A stretch of DNA of 52,102 nt. Origin: Candidatus Omnitrophota bacterium. Its GTDB lineage: Bacteria > Omnitrophota > Gorgyraeia > Gygaellales > Profunditerraquicolaceae. Under the pieces are notes generated by a model that saw only the letters and a list, made by a program, of their open reading frames with translations, was not told the DNA's origin and did not search any database. Where the stretch lies: the NCBI GenBank assembly GCA_026387435.1, contig JAPLLS010000094.1, forward strand, positions 1 to 52,102. Direction: 5' to 3'. Every line of letters begins with the position of its first letter. Position 1 is the first letter of the stretch. The translations under genes and the position numbers were made by a program. This document shows, piece by piece, positions 41,902-51,544 of this stretch.

Positions 41902-41928
41902 AGGCAATAATATAGGTGAGGAATAAGC

Positions 41929-43683
41929 ATGCAAGCAAAGAGGATCGGTAAAGTCACTAAGATCAGCGGCAATATGGTCACCGCGGCAGTGGATGCGGCT
42001 ATCATCCAGAATGAAGTCGCTTACATAAGACACGGCAAAGAGTCTCTTAAGGCCGAGGTTATCCGGGTCAGAGGGAATAAAGCCGAAACCCAGGTTTATG
42101 AAAGCACTATCAGTTTGCAGGTCGGGGATATCGCGGAATTCACCGGAGAGCTTCTTTCGGTAGAGCTCGGCCCCGGGCTTTTAGGCCAGATCTTCGACGG
42201 GCTGCAGAATCCTCTGCCCAGCCTGGCCAAGAAGCACGGATTTTTCTTAAATCGGGGCGAGTATTTGCCCGCTTTGGCCGAAGAGACGATCTGGGAATTC
42301 ACCCCTCTGGTTAAGATCGGCGACAAAGTAAAAGCCGGATCGCGGCTGGGATTTGTCCCGGAAAAGATCTTCAAACATTTTATTATGGTCCCTTTTGGTT
42401 TGAACGGGATCTGGGAAGTTATCCGCATTGCCAGCCTCGGCAGGTACGATTTAAAAACTCCGGTGGCCCGCTTACGCGATCAGTCCGGCAAAGAAGAGGA
42501 TGTTTATTTGAAACAGAGCTGGCCGGTAAAGATCGCTATTAAAGCTTATAGCGAGAAGCTCAAGCCCCAGCAGCCCTTGGTTACCAAGATGCGCCTTATA
42601 GATTCTTTGTTCCCGGTGGCCTTGGGAGGCACTTATTGTATTCCCGGGCCGTTCGGCGCCGGTAAAACAGTATTGCAGCAATTGACCAGCCGCCATGCCG
42701 AAATCGATATCGTGATCATCGCCGCTTGCGGGGAACGCGCGGGAGAAGTCGTGGAGACTTTAAAGACATTTCCGGAATTGATCGATTCCAAAACCCGTAA
42801 GCCTTTAAGCGATCGCACGGTTATTATTTGCAATACCAGCTCTATGCCTGTTGCGGCCAGAGAATCCAGCGTTTATACCGCGGTGACCATTGCCGAATAT
42901 TACCGCCAGATGGGTTTGAACGTTTTGCTTTTGGCGGATTCTACCTCACGCTGGGCCCAGGCCATGAGAGAGATGTCCGGAAGGCTGGAAGAGATCCCCG
43001 GTGAAGAAGCGTTTCCGGCCTACCTGGAATCCCGCATCGCTTCATTCTATGAGCGGGCGGGAGTTGTCCGGCTGCATGACGGCTCGACGGGATCAGTGAC
43101 TATCGGTGGAACGGTCAGTCCCGCCGGCGGAAATTTCGAAGAGCCGGTGACCCAGGCCACTTTAAAAGTTGTCGGCGCCTTTCACGGCCTTTCCCGCGAG
43201 CGATCAGATGCCCGGCGGTATCCGGCGATCGACCCGCTGATCAGCTGGAGCAAATACCCGAGCATTATCCCGCAGGCTTACCGGGACCGGGGCCATGAAA
43301 TTATGCGCAAGAGCCACGAGATCTTCCAGATGATGAAAGTTATCGGCGAAGAAGGTACCGCCCTTGGCGATTATGTGGATTATTTAAAAGGCGAATTCTT
43401 TGATTCTGTTTATCTGCAGCAGAACGCTTTTGATCCGGTCGACGAGGCCTGTTCGGCGGACCGCCAGCAATATATTTTCGCGTTTATCTATGGGATACTG
43501 GAAACAGAGTTTATTTTCGAGAACAAAGAGGATGCCTTAAAAATTTTCCAGCAGCTCCGACAGCTATTCCGCGGTTGGAATTCCAGCGAATTTAAAACCA
43601 AAGAATTTGAGAATTTCGAATCCGAGGTGGCTTTGTTGATCGAGCAAAAACGCAGTCCTAAAAAAGAGACCAGCAATGCATAA
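41929..43683 (+). CDS. atpA: V-type ATP synthase subunit A
   Basis: [13 protein letters not shown] Walker [44 protein letters not shown]. Confidence 0.97.
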   Translation: MQAKRIGKVTKISGNMVTAAVDAAIIQNEVAYIRHGKESLKAEVIRVRGNKAETQVYESTISLQVGDIAEFTGELLSVELGPGLLGQIFDGLQNPLPSLAKKHGFFLNRGEYLPALAEETIWEFTPLVKIGDKVKAGSRLGFVPEKIFKHFIMVPFGLNGIWEVIRIASLGRYDLKTPVARLRDQSGKEEDVYLKQSWPVKIAIKAYSEKLKPQQPLVTKMRLIDSLFPVALGGTYCIPGPFGAGKTVLQQLTSRHAEIDIVIIAACGERAGEVVETLKTFPELIDSKTRKPLSDRTVIICNTSSMPVAARESSVYTAVTIAEYYRQMGLNVLLLADSTSRWAQAMREMSGRLEEIPGEEAFPAYLESRIASFYERAGVVRLHDGSTGSVTIGGTVSPAGGNFEEPVTQATLKVVGAFHGLSRERSDARRYPAIDPLISWSKYPSIIPQAYRDRGHEIMRKSHEIFQMMKVIGEEGTALGDYVDYLKGEFFDSVYLQQNAFDPVDEACSADRQQYIFAFIYGILETEFIFENKEDALKIFQQLRQLFRGWNSSEFKTKEFENFESEVALLIEQKRSPKKETSNA

Positions 43684-44971
43684 AATATACACCAGTATTG
43701 TCCAGATAGCAGGAGATGTTATTACGGTTGAAGCCGAAGGCGTAGGTTACATGGAGATCGCCGAAATTTCCACGTCCCGCGGGGTATCTTTGGCCCAGGT
43801 CATCCGTCTCGACGGCAACCGGGTGTCTTTACAGGTTTTTGCCGGCAGTAAAGGGATCTCTACCGGAGATAAAGTCAGGTTCCTGGGTCACCCGATGCGC
43901 GTTTCCAGCGGAGAGGACCTGATGGGCAGGATCTTTAACGGAAGCGGAACACCTTTGGATAAAGGCCCGGTTTTATCGGAAAACCTGGTGGATATCAACG
44001 GTCCGCCGGTTAATCCGGTTAAGAGGGTTATCCCTAATAAAATGATCCGCACCGGCATCCCGATGATCGACGTATTCAATTCCTTGGTTGAATCGCAGAA
44101 ATTGCCGATTTTCTCAATTGCCGGAGAGCCGTATAATGAGCTCCTGGCCAGGATCGCTATCCAGGCCGAAGTAGATATCATTATCCTCGGGGGCATGGGA
44201 TTAAAGCACGACGATTATCTGTTTTTCCGGGATACCCTGGAAGCTGCGGGGGTCTTGTCCCGTTCGATTTTCTTCATGCACACAGCCAGCGACCCGACCG
44301 TGGAATGCCTGCTGGTCCCGGATATCTCTCTGGCGGTGGCCGAGCATTTTGCCTTGAACGGCAAACGGGTGCTGGTGCTTCTTTCGGACATGACCAATTT
44401 TGCCGACGCGCTCAAGGAAATATCCATTACCATGGAGCAGGTGCCTTCTAACCGCGGCTATCCCGGCGACCTGTACAGCCAGCTGGCCAGCCGCTATGAA
44501 AAAGCAGTGGATTTCGATGCCGCCGGCTCGATAACCATCCTCGCGGTTACCACCATGCCCGGAGACGATGTCACCCATCCTGTTCCCGACAATACCGGAT
44601 ATATTACCGAAGGTCAGTTCTATTTAAAGAACGCGGTGATCGAACCCTTTGGCTCTTTAAGCCGCTTGAAGCAGCAGGTGAACGGCAAGACCAGGAATGA
44701 CCATCGCGCGATCATGGACACCATGATCCAGCTTTTTGCCAATTACCGGGAAACTCTGGAGAAACAGGCTATGGGTTTTCAAATGAGCGCCTGGGATAAA
44801 AAGCTGCTTAAATACGGCAAGCTTTTCGAGACGGAAATGATGTCTCTTAAAGTAAATATTCCTCTGGAGAGAGCTCTTTCCCGCGGCTGGGAGATCCTTA
44901 AAGAATGTTTTGCTCCTGAAGAGACCGGGATTAAAAGATCACTGATCGAACAATACTGGCCGAAAACCTGA
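43676..44971 (+). CDS. atpB: V-type ATP synthase subunit B
   Basis: [55 protein letters not shown]. Confidence 0.97.
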   Translation: MHKIYTSIVQIAGDVITVEAEGVGYMEIAEISTSRGVSLAQVIRLDGNRVSLQVFAGSKGISTGDKVRFLGHPMRVSSGEDLMGRIFNGSGTPLDKGPVLSENLVDINGPPVNPVKRVIPNKMIRTGIPMIDVFNSLVESQKLPIFSIAGEPYNELLARIAIQAEVDIIILGGMGLKHDDYLFFRDTLEAAGVLSRSIFFMHTASDPTVECLLVPDISLAVAEHFALNGKRVLVLLSDMTNFADALKEISITMEQVPSNRGYPGDLYSQLASRYEKAVDFDAAGSITILAVTTMPGDDVTHPVPDNTGYITEGQFYLKNAVIEPFGSLSRLKQQVNGKTRNDHRAIMDTMIQLFANYRETLEKQAMGFQMSAWDKKLLKYGKLFETEMMSLKVNIPLERALSRGWEILKECFAPEETGIKRSLIEQYWPKT

Positions 44972-44976
44972 AGGCT

Positions 44977-45594
44977 ATGGCTAAAATAAAATTAACTAAA
45001 GGCGAGTTAAAAAAACAAAGGGACGCTTTAAAGCAGTTCCAGCGGTATTTGCCGACGTTACAATTGAAAAAACAGCAGCTGCAGATGGAGATTTTGCGCT
45101 GGAACGCCGTGCTTCAGGAAAAAATCCGTTTAGTTAATACCAAGAAGCTGGCCGCGTCAGGTTGGGCCGGGCTTTTGGTAGAAGCGGGTCCGACGATCAA
45201 AAATTGTATTACTCCCTCGCGGATAGTTCTGGGCTCTAAGAATATTGCCGGAGTTGATTTGGTGGTTTTTGAACAGGCCCAATTTCCTTTGCCGGAATAC
45301 GACCTATTCGCAGTTCCGGCCTGGGTGGATGGCGCTATTGATTTTTTGCGGGAGCTGGTATCTTTGCGCGAGGAGATCAAAGTCATCGAGGCAGCGATAC
45401 TCAGCTTAAGATATGAACTTCGCATCACCTCGCAAAGGGTGAATCTTTTTGAGAAGGTAAAAATTCCCGAGGCGCTGGAGGCGATCCGCCGGATCAAGAT
45501 ATATATCGGCGACCAAATGGCTAACGCCGTAGGCAGATGCAAGATCGCCAAACGAAAGATCGAAGAGTTGGAAGCTTTTGAGGTGGCGGTATGA
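44977..45594 (+). CDS. atpD: V-type ATP synthase subunit D
   Basis: KLTKGELKKQRDALKQFQRYLPTLQLKKQQLQMEI; typical subunit D N-terminus. Confidence 0.92.
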   Translation: MAKIKLTKGELKKQRDALKQFQRYLPTLQLKKQQLQMEILRWNAVLQEKIRLVNTKKLAASGWAGLLVEAGPTIKNCITPSRIVLGSKNIAGVDLVVFEQAQFPLPEYDLFAVPAWVDGAIDFLRELVSLREEIKVIEAAILSLRYELRITSQRVNLFEKVKIPEALEAIRRIKIYIGDQMANAVGRCKIAKRKIEELEAFEVAV

Positions 45595-47336
45595 TCGTTA
45601 AGATGAAAAAAGTCTGGCTGGTCTGCCAGTCTAAAGACGCGCAAAGCACTGTCAGCCAATTACGCAAACTTGGGCTGGTGCACGTAGAGCATCAGCAGCC
45701 GCCGCAGAGTAAAGATATCGCCGCTCTTGAGGAGGATATCAACGTGTGTTCCGGCGCTCTGGATGTTTTGTCGCGCTACTGCTTGGGGCAGGAAAAACCA
45801 CCTCAAAAGCCTGTGTCCGACTGGAAGCTGGCCAGCCGGCATATCATTGATCTGGATAAACGGCTGGACCAATTGCGGGAATATTCTTTTCTAGTTAAAA
45901 ATAGGATATTCAAGTGGGAGCTTTGGGGGGACTTTGAGCCCGCGGCAATACTTTCTCTGGCCGCAAAACATATCTTTATCCGTTTTTATGAGATCCCTGT
46001 AAATGAAATTAAGAATTTGCCGGCAGAGCTTATCGTTAAGAAGATTTCTGTCCGGGGAAATATCGCCAATTGTGTTATTGTTTCCCGGGAGAAAAGAGAT
46101 ATCGCCTGGAAGGAAATACCTGCGCCCAAGGCATCCTTAAGCGCTATGCGCCACAAACTGCAACAGGATAGTTTGGTCGAGGATGCTCTTATCAAGGATT
46201 TGTGCAAGCACAGCGACCATTACGAGGATATCCTTAAGCATAAGGTTCTGCTGGAAAAAGAGCTTGCCTTTCAAAAGGCCTTGCAAGGCATGGGCCAATC
46301 GGGCGGGTTGGTTTATTTGGTCGGTTACACGCCGGTTGAAGCGGTCGCTACGTTGGAAGAGACTGCCCGGGCTTATCAGTGGGGTATTTCAATTCAGGAT
46401 CCTGCTGATGAAGATGTAGTCCCGACTTTACTGCGTCAGCCAAGATGGGTTTCAGTGGTCAGGCCGTTACTAAGCTTTTTGGGCATAACTCCTGGTTACC
46501 GGGAGCTGGATGTCAGTTGGACATTTTTGATATTCTTCAGCATATTCTTCGGCATCCTCATCGGAGACGCCGGATACGGGGTGGTATATTTACTTCTGAC
46601 CCGGTTCGTTTTAAAACGCAAATTAGGCCTTAAACAGGCTAAGGCCACGCTGTTGTTATACGTGTTGAGCAGTTCAGCAATTATCTGGGGCATGCTCAGC
46701 GGAACTTTCTTTGGCCAACAGTGGTTAAGCGGGGTTAAGGTCAGCGCGCTTGTTCCACAGCTCAATGACGCCAAGTTCTTCCAGGCGCTCTGTTTTTTCC
46801 TGGGCGCGGTGCATTTATCCATCGCGCATTCCTGGAGAACGATCTTGAAGCTGCCGTCTTTGTCCGCTCTGGCGGATATAGGTTGGCTGTTGATCGTCTG
46901 GGCGGCATTTTTTCTGGCTCGGACGCTCATCCTGGACGATCCTTTCCCGTGGTTTGGCAAGCCGCTTCTTTTTAGCGGGATCAGCCTGGTGGTTTTATTC
47001 ACTAACCCGCAGAGAAATATGCTTAAGGCGATCGGAGAAGGGTTGGGCACTATTGCTTTGAGTTTAGTGAACAGCTTCACAGATGTGGTTTCTTATATCA
47101 GGTTATTTGCCGTGGGCATGGCCGGGGTCGCCATCGCCGACGCGACCAATGCCATGGCAAGTTCCAGCGGCAATGCTGTTGCCGCGGTAGTGATCGTATC
47201 GATCGGCCACGCGCTGAATCTGGTTATGGGCCCGATGTCCGTGCTGGTGCACGGAGTAAGGCTTAATATACTTGAGTTTTCCGGCCACGCCGGCGTATCC
47301 TGGAGCGGCGAGACATATGAGCCGCTTGCGGAATAG
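45591..47336 (+). CDS. atpI: V-type ATP synthase subunit I
   Basis: C-terminal multi-TM: FGILIGDAGYGVVYLLLTRF, SFTDVVSYIRLFAVGMAGVAIADA, HALNLVMGPMSVLVHGVRLNILEF. Confidence 0.95.
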   Translation: MIVKMKKVWLVCQSKDAQSTVSQLRKLGLVHVEHQQPPQSKDIAALEEDINVCSGALDVLSRYCLGQEKPPQKPVSDWKLASRHIIDLDKRLDQLREYSFLVKNRIFKWELWGDFEPAAILSLAAKHIFIRFYEIPVNEIKNLPAELIVKKISVRGNIANCVIVSREKRDIAWKEIPAPKASLSAMRHKLQQDSLVEDALIKDLCKHSDHYEDILKHKVLLEKELAFQKALQGMGQSGGLVYLVGYTPVEAVATLEETARAYQWGISIQDPADEDVVPTLLRQPRWVSVVRPLLSFLGITPGYRELDVSWTFLIFFSIFFGILIGDAGYGVVYLLLTRFVLKRKLGLKQAKATLLLYVLSSSAIIWGMLSGTFFGQQWLSGVKVSALVPQLNDAKFFQALCFFLGAVHLSIAHSWRTILKLPSLSALADIGWLLIVWAAFFLARTLILDDPFPWFGKPLLFSGISLVVLFTNPQRNMLKAIGEGLGTIALSLVNSFTDVVSYIRLFAVGMAGVAIADATNAMASSSGNAVAAVVIVSIGHALNLVMGPMSVLVHGVRLNILEFSGHAGVSWSGETYEPLAE

Positions 47337-47356
47337 AGAGGGATTTCGGACAGAAG

Positions 47357-47425
47357 TTCTTCCCCTCGCGCTATCTGCGCTCGGGGTCAATTTTTCCTTC
47401 TACAGTAATGTTTTGGAAAAATTGA
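47357..47425 (+). repeat. Structured duplicated element, copy 1
   Basis: TTCTTCCCCTCGCGCTATCTGCGCTCGGGG then 11-bp inverted repeat TCAATTTTTCC/GGAAAAATTGA; shared with copy 2. Confidence 0.9.
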
Positions 47426-47486
47426 GGACTGCGGAACTCGCGGCGAACAGTGCCCAAAATCTCCGTAAATACTAGAGGAGGCTTAC

Positions 47487-47948
47487 ATGGAGTCAAATGT
47501 TTTAATGCAGTTTAAGGATCTGGGGCTGGGGATGGTTTTGGCGTTGTCGGCTTTAGGGTCGGGATCAGGGGCCGGGATCGCCGGCATGGCCGCCATCGGA
47601 GCCTGGAAAAAGAATTACAGTCAGAATAAGGCGGCGTCTATGCTTTTGGTTGCTTTTGTCGGCGCGCCCTTGACGCAAACGGTTTATGGTTATATTGTCA
47701 TGACCAAGCTCTATGAATTAGCTAGCCGCGGCCAGTATCTTTGGGGTATCGGCGCTTTTGCCGGTGCGGCCATCGGGCTTTCCGCGTATTGGCAGGGCAA
47801 GTGCGCTGCCAGCGCCTGCGACGCTATGGGCGAAACCAATAAAGGGTTTACCAACTACCTGATCGTTCTGGGGATGACCGAAACCGTAGCTTTGCTGGTT
47901 ATGGTTTTTACCCTGACTATCCTGGGCAAGCTGTCGGCCGCGGGATAA
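47487..47948 (+). CDS. atpK: V-type ATP synthase subunit K (proteolipid, two hairpins)
   Basis: Gly/Ala-rich four-TM protein; PLTQTVYGYIV and GMTETVALLVM. Confidence 0.94.
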   Translation: MESNVLMQFKDLGLGMVLALSALGSGSGAGIAGMAAIGAWKKNYSQNKAASMLLVAFVGAPLTQTVYGYIVMTKLYELASRGQYLWGIGAFAGAAIGLSAYWQGKCAASACDAMGETNKGFTNYLIVLGMTETVALLVMVFTLTILGKLSAAG

Positions 47949-47990
47949 CCCGGGTTGAAATAGCGCAGGTTTTGTGGTGGCATTGAATGA

Positions 47991-48062
47991 TTCTTGCCCC
48001 CTCGCGCTATCTGCGCTCGGGGTCAAAAAATTCTTCTATAGTTAATGTTGGGAATTTTTTGA
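47991..48062 (+). repeat. Structured duplicated element, copy 2
   Basis: TTCTTGCCCCCTCGCGCTATCTGCGCTCGGGG then 11-bp inverted repeat TCAAAAAATTC/GAATTTTTTGA; shared with copy 1. Confidence 0.9.
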
Positions 48063-48063
48063 G

Positions 48064-48140
48064 GGGCGCTTAGCTCAGCTGGTTAGAGCATCTGCTTTAC
48101 ACGCAGAGGGTCAGGGGTTCAAGTCCTCTAGCGCCCACCA
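48064..48140 (+). tRNA. tRNA-Val (anticodon TAC), CCA encoded
   Basis: Acceptor GGGCGCT/AGCGCCC, anticodon arm TCTGC-TTTACAC-GCAGA, 3' ACCA. Confidence 0.96.
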
Positions 48141-48223
48141 TAAATTCGCCCGCGAAGCGCGAGATATGAAAAAACTGTTGCAATTAAGCGGTTTTTAGCT
48201 TAAAATTAAAATCCTGTTCTTGT

Positions 48224-48302
48224 GGGGTCGTAGTGTAGTCTGGTTTAACACGTCGCCCTGTCACGGCGAAGATCGCGAGTTCAAATCTCGTCGACCCCGC
48301 CA
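48224..48302 (+). tRNA. tRNA-Asp (anticodon GTC), CCA encoded
   Basis: Acceptor GGGGTCG/CGACCCC, anticodon arm TCGCC-CTGTCAC-GGCGA, 3' GCCA. Confidence 0.96.
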
Positions 48303-48424
48303 AATCTGCTGGCTGGATTTGGCTCCCCACCTCAAAAGCATTGATTTTGTTTTTATTCTATGATACTTTATAATCTGAAGCAACAGCCCTTTTTCGATAA
48401 CCATTATTATAAAAGGAGTATCCG

Positions 48425-49033
48425 ATGAAAGACGAGATGGATATTTTAAGAGAAGTTTCCAGCATTGCCGCGGGACACGGCAGCGTCGCTCTTTCCGAGA
48501 TTCTGGGCCGTAAAATTACCATGGAGATGCCGGCGCTGGACATTATTTCTTCGCAGGGGATGTTGGGCAAGATCAATAACGAGCAGATCGTGATCTGTGT
48601 TTTTAGCAATATATTAAGCGGCTTAAAAGGCGAGATCCTTTTTATCCTGGACGAAAAAAGCGCTTTTAAGCTCATTGATATGTGTTATCGTTCCCAGACG
48701 GGGGATAAGAAGAGCAGCTTGTTCACCGAAATGGGGTTTTCTGTCATCAAAGAGATCGGGAATGTGATCATTTCTTCTTATGCCGGAGCACTGAGCATGA
48801 TATTGCATACGGTTATAATCCCATCGATTCCGACCCTGGTCAGCGGTTCTATTCATCAAGCTATGAGCATGGTCGCTTCCCCTTATGTCGGCGAAAAACA
48901 TATTCTCTTGGCCGAGGCGGTATTTGCCGAGCCGCAAGAAAAGATCCTGGGTACTTTTTATTTGATCTTAAACGACGAAGCGATGCGTTACGTTCAGGAT
49001 GGCTGCAAGAAGATTTTGGAATCTTTAAAGTGA
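48425..49033 (+). CDS. CheC-like phosphatase family protein
   Basis: MDILREVSSIAAGHGSVALSEILGRKITM...VIKEIGNVIISSYAGALS; CheC fold pattern with second ExxN kept. Confidence 0.8.
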   Translation: MKDEMDILREVSSIAAGHGSVALSEILGRKITMEMPALDIISSQGMLGKINNEQIVICVFSNILSGLKGEILFILDEKSAFKLIDMCYRSQTGDKKSSLFTEMGFSVIKEIGNVIISSYAGALSMILHTVIIPSIPTLVSGSIHQAMSMVASPYVGEKHILLAEAVFAEPQEKILGTFYLILNDEAMRYVQDGCKKILESLK

Positions 49034-49171
49034 GACAACGATTATGAGTTTTAGGACGCGCAGACCCGGGATCTTCTCTCCCAGCTTTTAACCGGAGAAG
49101 GATACCTGGTTTATTCCTGCAGCACCGAGGTCCAGGCTCTGGAAGTCCTGGAAAGCCAGCTTTTTAACCTG

Positions 49172-49957
49172 GTGGTCTGCGATTTTGTTTCTCCGACCGT
49201 AAGAGGAATAGAAGTAGCCAAATATATCCGCGCAAAATTCAATCTTCGCCACCTCAGTATAATTATGATCATCGACAGCAAGGATCCGATAAGTAAAATA
49301 AAATGTATTTACGCCGGGGCCGACGATTATGTGGAAAAGCCTTTTGAGCCTGCTGAATTTCTGGCCCGGGTTAAAGCTTCTTTTGTCCGGATGACCCGCG
49401 ATCTGGACGCGAACCCGCTGACGAAACTCCCGGGGAATATTTCCGTTTTTAAAGAGCTGGAGAACCGGATAAAGTCGCATGTTTTATTCGCCGTCGGCTA
49501 TGTCGATCTGAACAAATTCAAGGAGTTCAACGATAACTACGGCTTTGATATGGGGGACAAGATCATTTATTTCACCGCCCAGATCATTATTAGGGCCCTT
49601 AAGAAATTCGGAGAAACTGATGATTTTCTCGGCCATATCGGCGGCGACGATTTTATCTTTATAACCTCCGTAGACCGGTGGGAGGGGCTTTCCAAGGATA
49701 TCGTTGTCGAATTCGATAAGGGCAAGCTTGAGTTTATGAACCAGGAAGATATTACCCGGGGTTATCTGGTGGCCAAGAACCGCAAAGGCGAAGTTACTCA
49801 AATCCCGCTTTTAGGGATCTCCGTAGCCGTGCTTACCAACGAGTACCGGAATTTCTCCCACGTGGCCCAGTTAAGCCAGATCGCCGCGGACTTAAAACAT
49901 TACGTCAAGGGGTTGGGGGGCAGCGCTTATGCCAAAGACCGGCGGACGGAGGTATAA
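49172..49957 (+). CDS. N-terminally truncated response regulator receiver plus GGDEF-like (GGDDF) protein
   Basis: VVCDFVSPTVRGIEVAKYIR, AGADDYVEKPFEPAEFLARV (REC); HIGGDDFIFITS (GGDEF); receiver homology continues in frame back to 49055 without a start codon. Confidence 0.8.
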   Translation: MVCDFVSPTVRGIEVAKYIRAKFNLRHLSIIMIIDSKDPISKIKCIYAGADDYVEKPFEPAEFLARVKASFVRMTRDLDANPLTKLPGNISVFKELENRIKSHVLFAVGYVDLNKFKEFNDNYGFDMGDKIIYFTAQIIIRALKKFGETDDFLGHIGGDDFIFITSVDRWEGLSKDIVVEFDKGKLEFMNQEDITRGYLVAKNRKGEVTQIPLLGISVAVLTNEYRNFSHVAQLSQIAADLKHYVKGLGGSAYAKDRRTEV

Positions 49958-50008
49958 AAAGACAGCTGTTAAGAAATAGTTAAGGATGAGGTTTGTTTAA
50001 GAACCTGG

Positions 50009-50039
50009 GCACCTTTTGCGGTTAAGGTGCATTTTTTTT
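50009..50039 (+). terminator. Rho-independent terminator
   Basis: GCACCTT-ttgcggtt-AAGGTGC followed by ATTTTTTTT. Confidence 0.8.
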
Positions 50040-50059
50040 AAAATACTTGAGGAGCGAGA

Positions 50060-50380
50060 ATGGTGAACATCGAGGAATTCAAAAAATTAGAACTTAAGAT
50101 CGCCAGGATCAAGGAAGTCACGGATCATCCTAATGCGGACAAATTATATGTGCTTACCCTGGATCTGGGGGATAAAACCAAGCAGGTAGTCGCCGGCATC
50201 AAGAAATCCTATGCCAGCCAGGATCTTGTCAACAGGCTGGTGGTGGTGGTGGATAATCTGGAACCGGTAGTGTTGCGGGGCGTGGAAAGCCAGGGGATGA
50301 TCCTGGCTGCTTCAGACGAGAACGGAATCGCGGTTTTAAGCCCGGATAAAGAAGTCAAGCTCGGCAGCATAGTTAAATGA
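50060..50380 (+). CDS. Stand-alone tRNA-binding (Trbp111/MetG C-terminal-like) protein
   Basis: LELKIARIKEVTDHPNADKLYVLTLDLGDKTKQVVAGIKKSY...VVDNLEPVVLRGVESQGMILAA. Confidence 0.92.
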   Translation: MVNIEEFKKLELKIARIKEVTDHPNADKLYVLTLDLGDKTKQVVAGIKKSYASQDLVNRLVVVVDNLEPVVLRGVESQGMILAASDENGIAVLSPDKEVKLGSIVK

Positions 50381-50838
50381 GAGTATCTTTTAAGCAAATG
50401 ATCCCGCAGGAGTTTTGTTTGAAATGCCGGGGCTGCTGCCGGTTCAGCCGGCAAGACAGCGTTTGGCAGCCGCATCTTTTGGAAGAGGAAAAATCCGAGG
50501 TGGCCAAGATCCAGATCGTCCCGGCTCCCGGGGGAAATGATTTTATCTGCGGCAATCTTTCTTCCGGCGACAATAAATGCAAGATCTACGCGAATCGTCC
50601 TTTTGAATGCCGGTTTTATCCGTTTCTTTTTGACCGCAAGAAAAAAAAGGTGTTTCTGGCTTTGGATCCCAACTGCGCTTTTGTCCGGGAAAACAATAAA
50701 AACCTGGAATTTGAAGAATATACCCGCAGCTTAATTGAGCTGGTCCAGAACAAGGGGTACCTGGATATCCTTAAAAATAACCCTTTTCTGGCTCAGGAGT
50801 ACGAAGGGGTAAAGGATCTTATCGAACTTAAAGTATAG
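50377..50838 (+). CDS. YkgJ-family cysteine-cluster protein
   Basis: FCLKCRGCCRFSRQD...CKIYANRPFECRFYPF. Confidence 0.88.
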   Translation: MRVSFKQMIPQEFCLKCRGCCRFSRQDSVWQPHLLEEEKSEVAKIQIVPAPGGNDFICGNLSSGDNKCKIYANRPFECRFYPFLFDRKKKKVFLALDPNCAFVRENNKNLEFEEYTRSLIELVQNKGYLDILKNNPFLAQEYEGVKDLIELKV

Positions 50839-50841
50839 TCT

Positions 50842-51544
50842 ATGGGACTTAAGAACTTATCACTTGCCGACCGAAAGCTTTTCCGGGAATTCCTCGGCCT
50901 GCAAGCCCACGAACTTTCCGTTTACTCCTTTGCCAATATTTATATCTGGCGCAGCATCTTTGACATCCAATGGGAAATAATCGATAAAAACCTGTGCGTT
51001 TTTTTCTTTGATCCAACCGGATGTTTTCTTTATCTTCCTCCTCTCGGGCAGAATTTGAGTTTGAAAGCTTCCGGAGAAGCTTTTAAGCTTATGGACAAAA
51101 AAAATAAATGCCCGGCAGTGTCATTTTAAAAAAGATTGCCTGGATCTGTATAAGCTTTGGGCCCAGGAACGTTCTTCCGGCAATAACGACACGGTATATA
51201 AAGGCATGCTTAACGACGGACTCCTTTGCCTGGAGGGGATTTTTGAGCCTTTTGCCGAGCTGGGGCTTAAGGCCAGGGTCGTGCAGATCGATGGAAAGAT
51301 CAAGGCTTTTACCGTTGGTTTTGAAATGAGCCCGGGAACTTTCTGCATTTTATACGAATTTGCCGATCTATCGGTTAAAGGGGTAAGCCAGTATATCTTC
51401 CGCAGGTTTTGCCAGGAACTGGAGGCTTATAAATATATCAACATCATGGATGATTCCGGGTTAAAGAATCTTAAGGCCGTAAAAGAGTCATACCGGCCTC
51501 TCAGGCTGATCCCTGCTTTTATCGCGGACAGAAAAAATGGATAG
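50842..51544 (+). pseudogene. DUF2156-like protein gene disrupted by frameshift/internal deletion
   Basis: N-terminal half in frame 50842..51129, C-terminal half in another frame (from about 51122 to 51544: HFKKDCLDLYKLWAQERSSGNNDTVYKGMLNDGLLCLEG...). Confidence 0.75.

Noticed and set aside
47272-47475. Plus-strand ORF of 67 aa between atpI and atpK
   Set aside because: Runs through the repeat hairpins and overlaps atpI out of frame; no family resemblance.
47103-48026. Minus-strand ORFs 47103..47390 and 47718..48026 sharing MTPSADSARG
   Set aside because: The shared peptide is just a translation of the duplicated structured repeat; both ORFs are antisense to V-ATPase genes.
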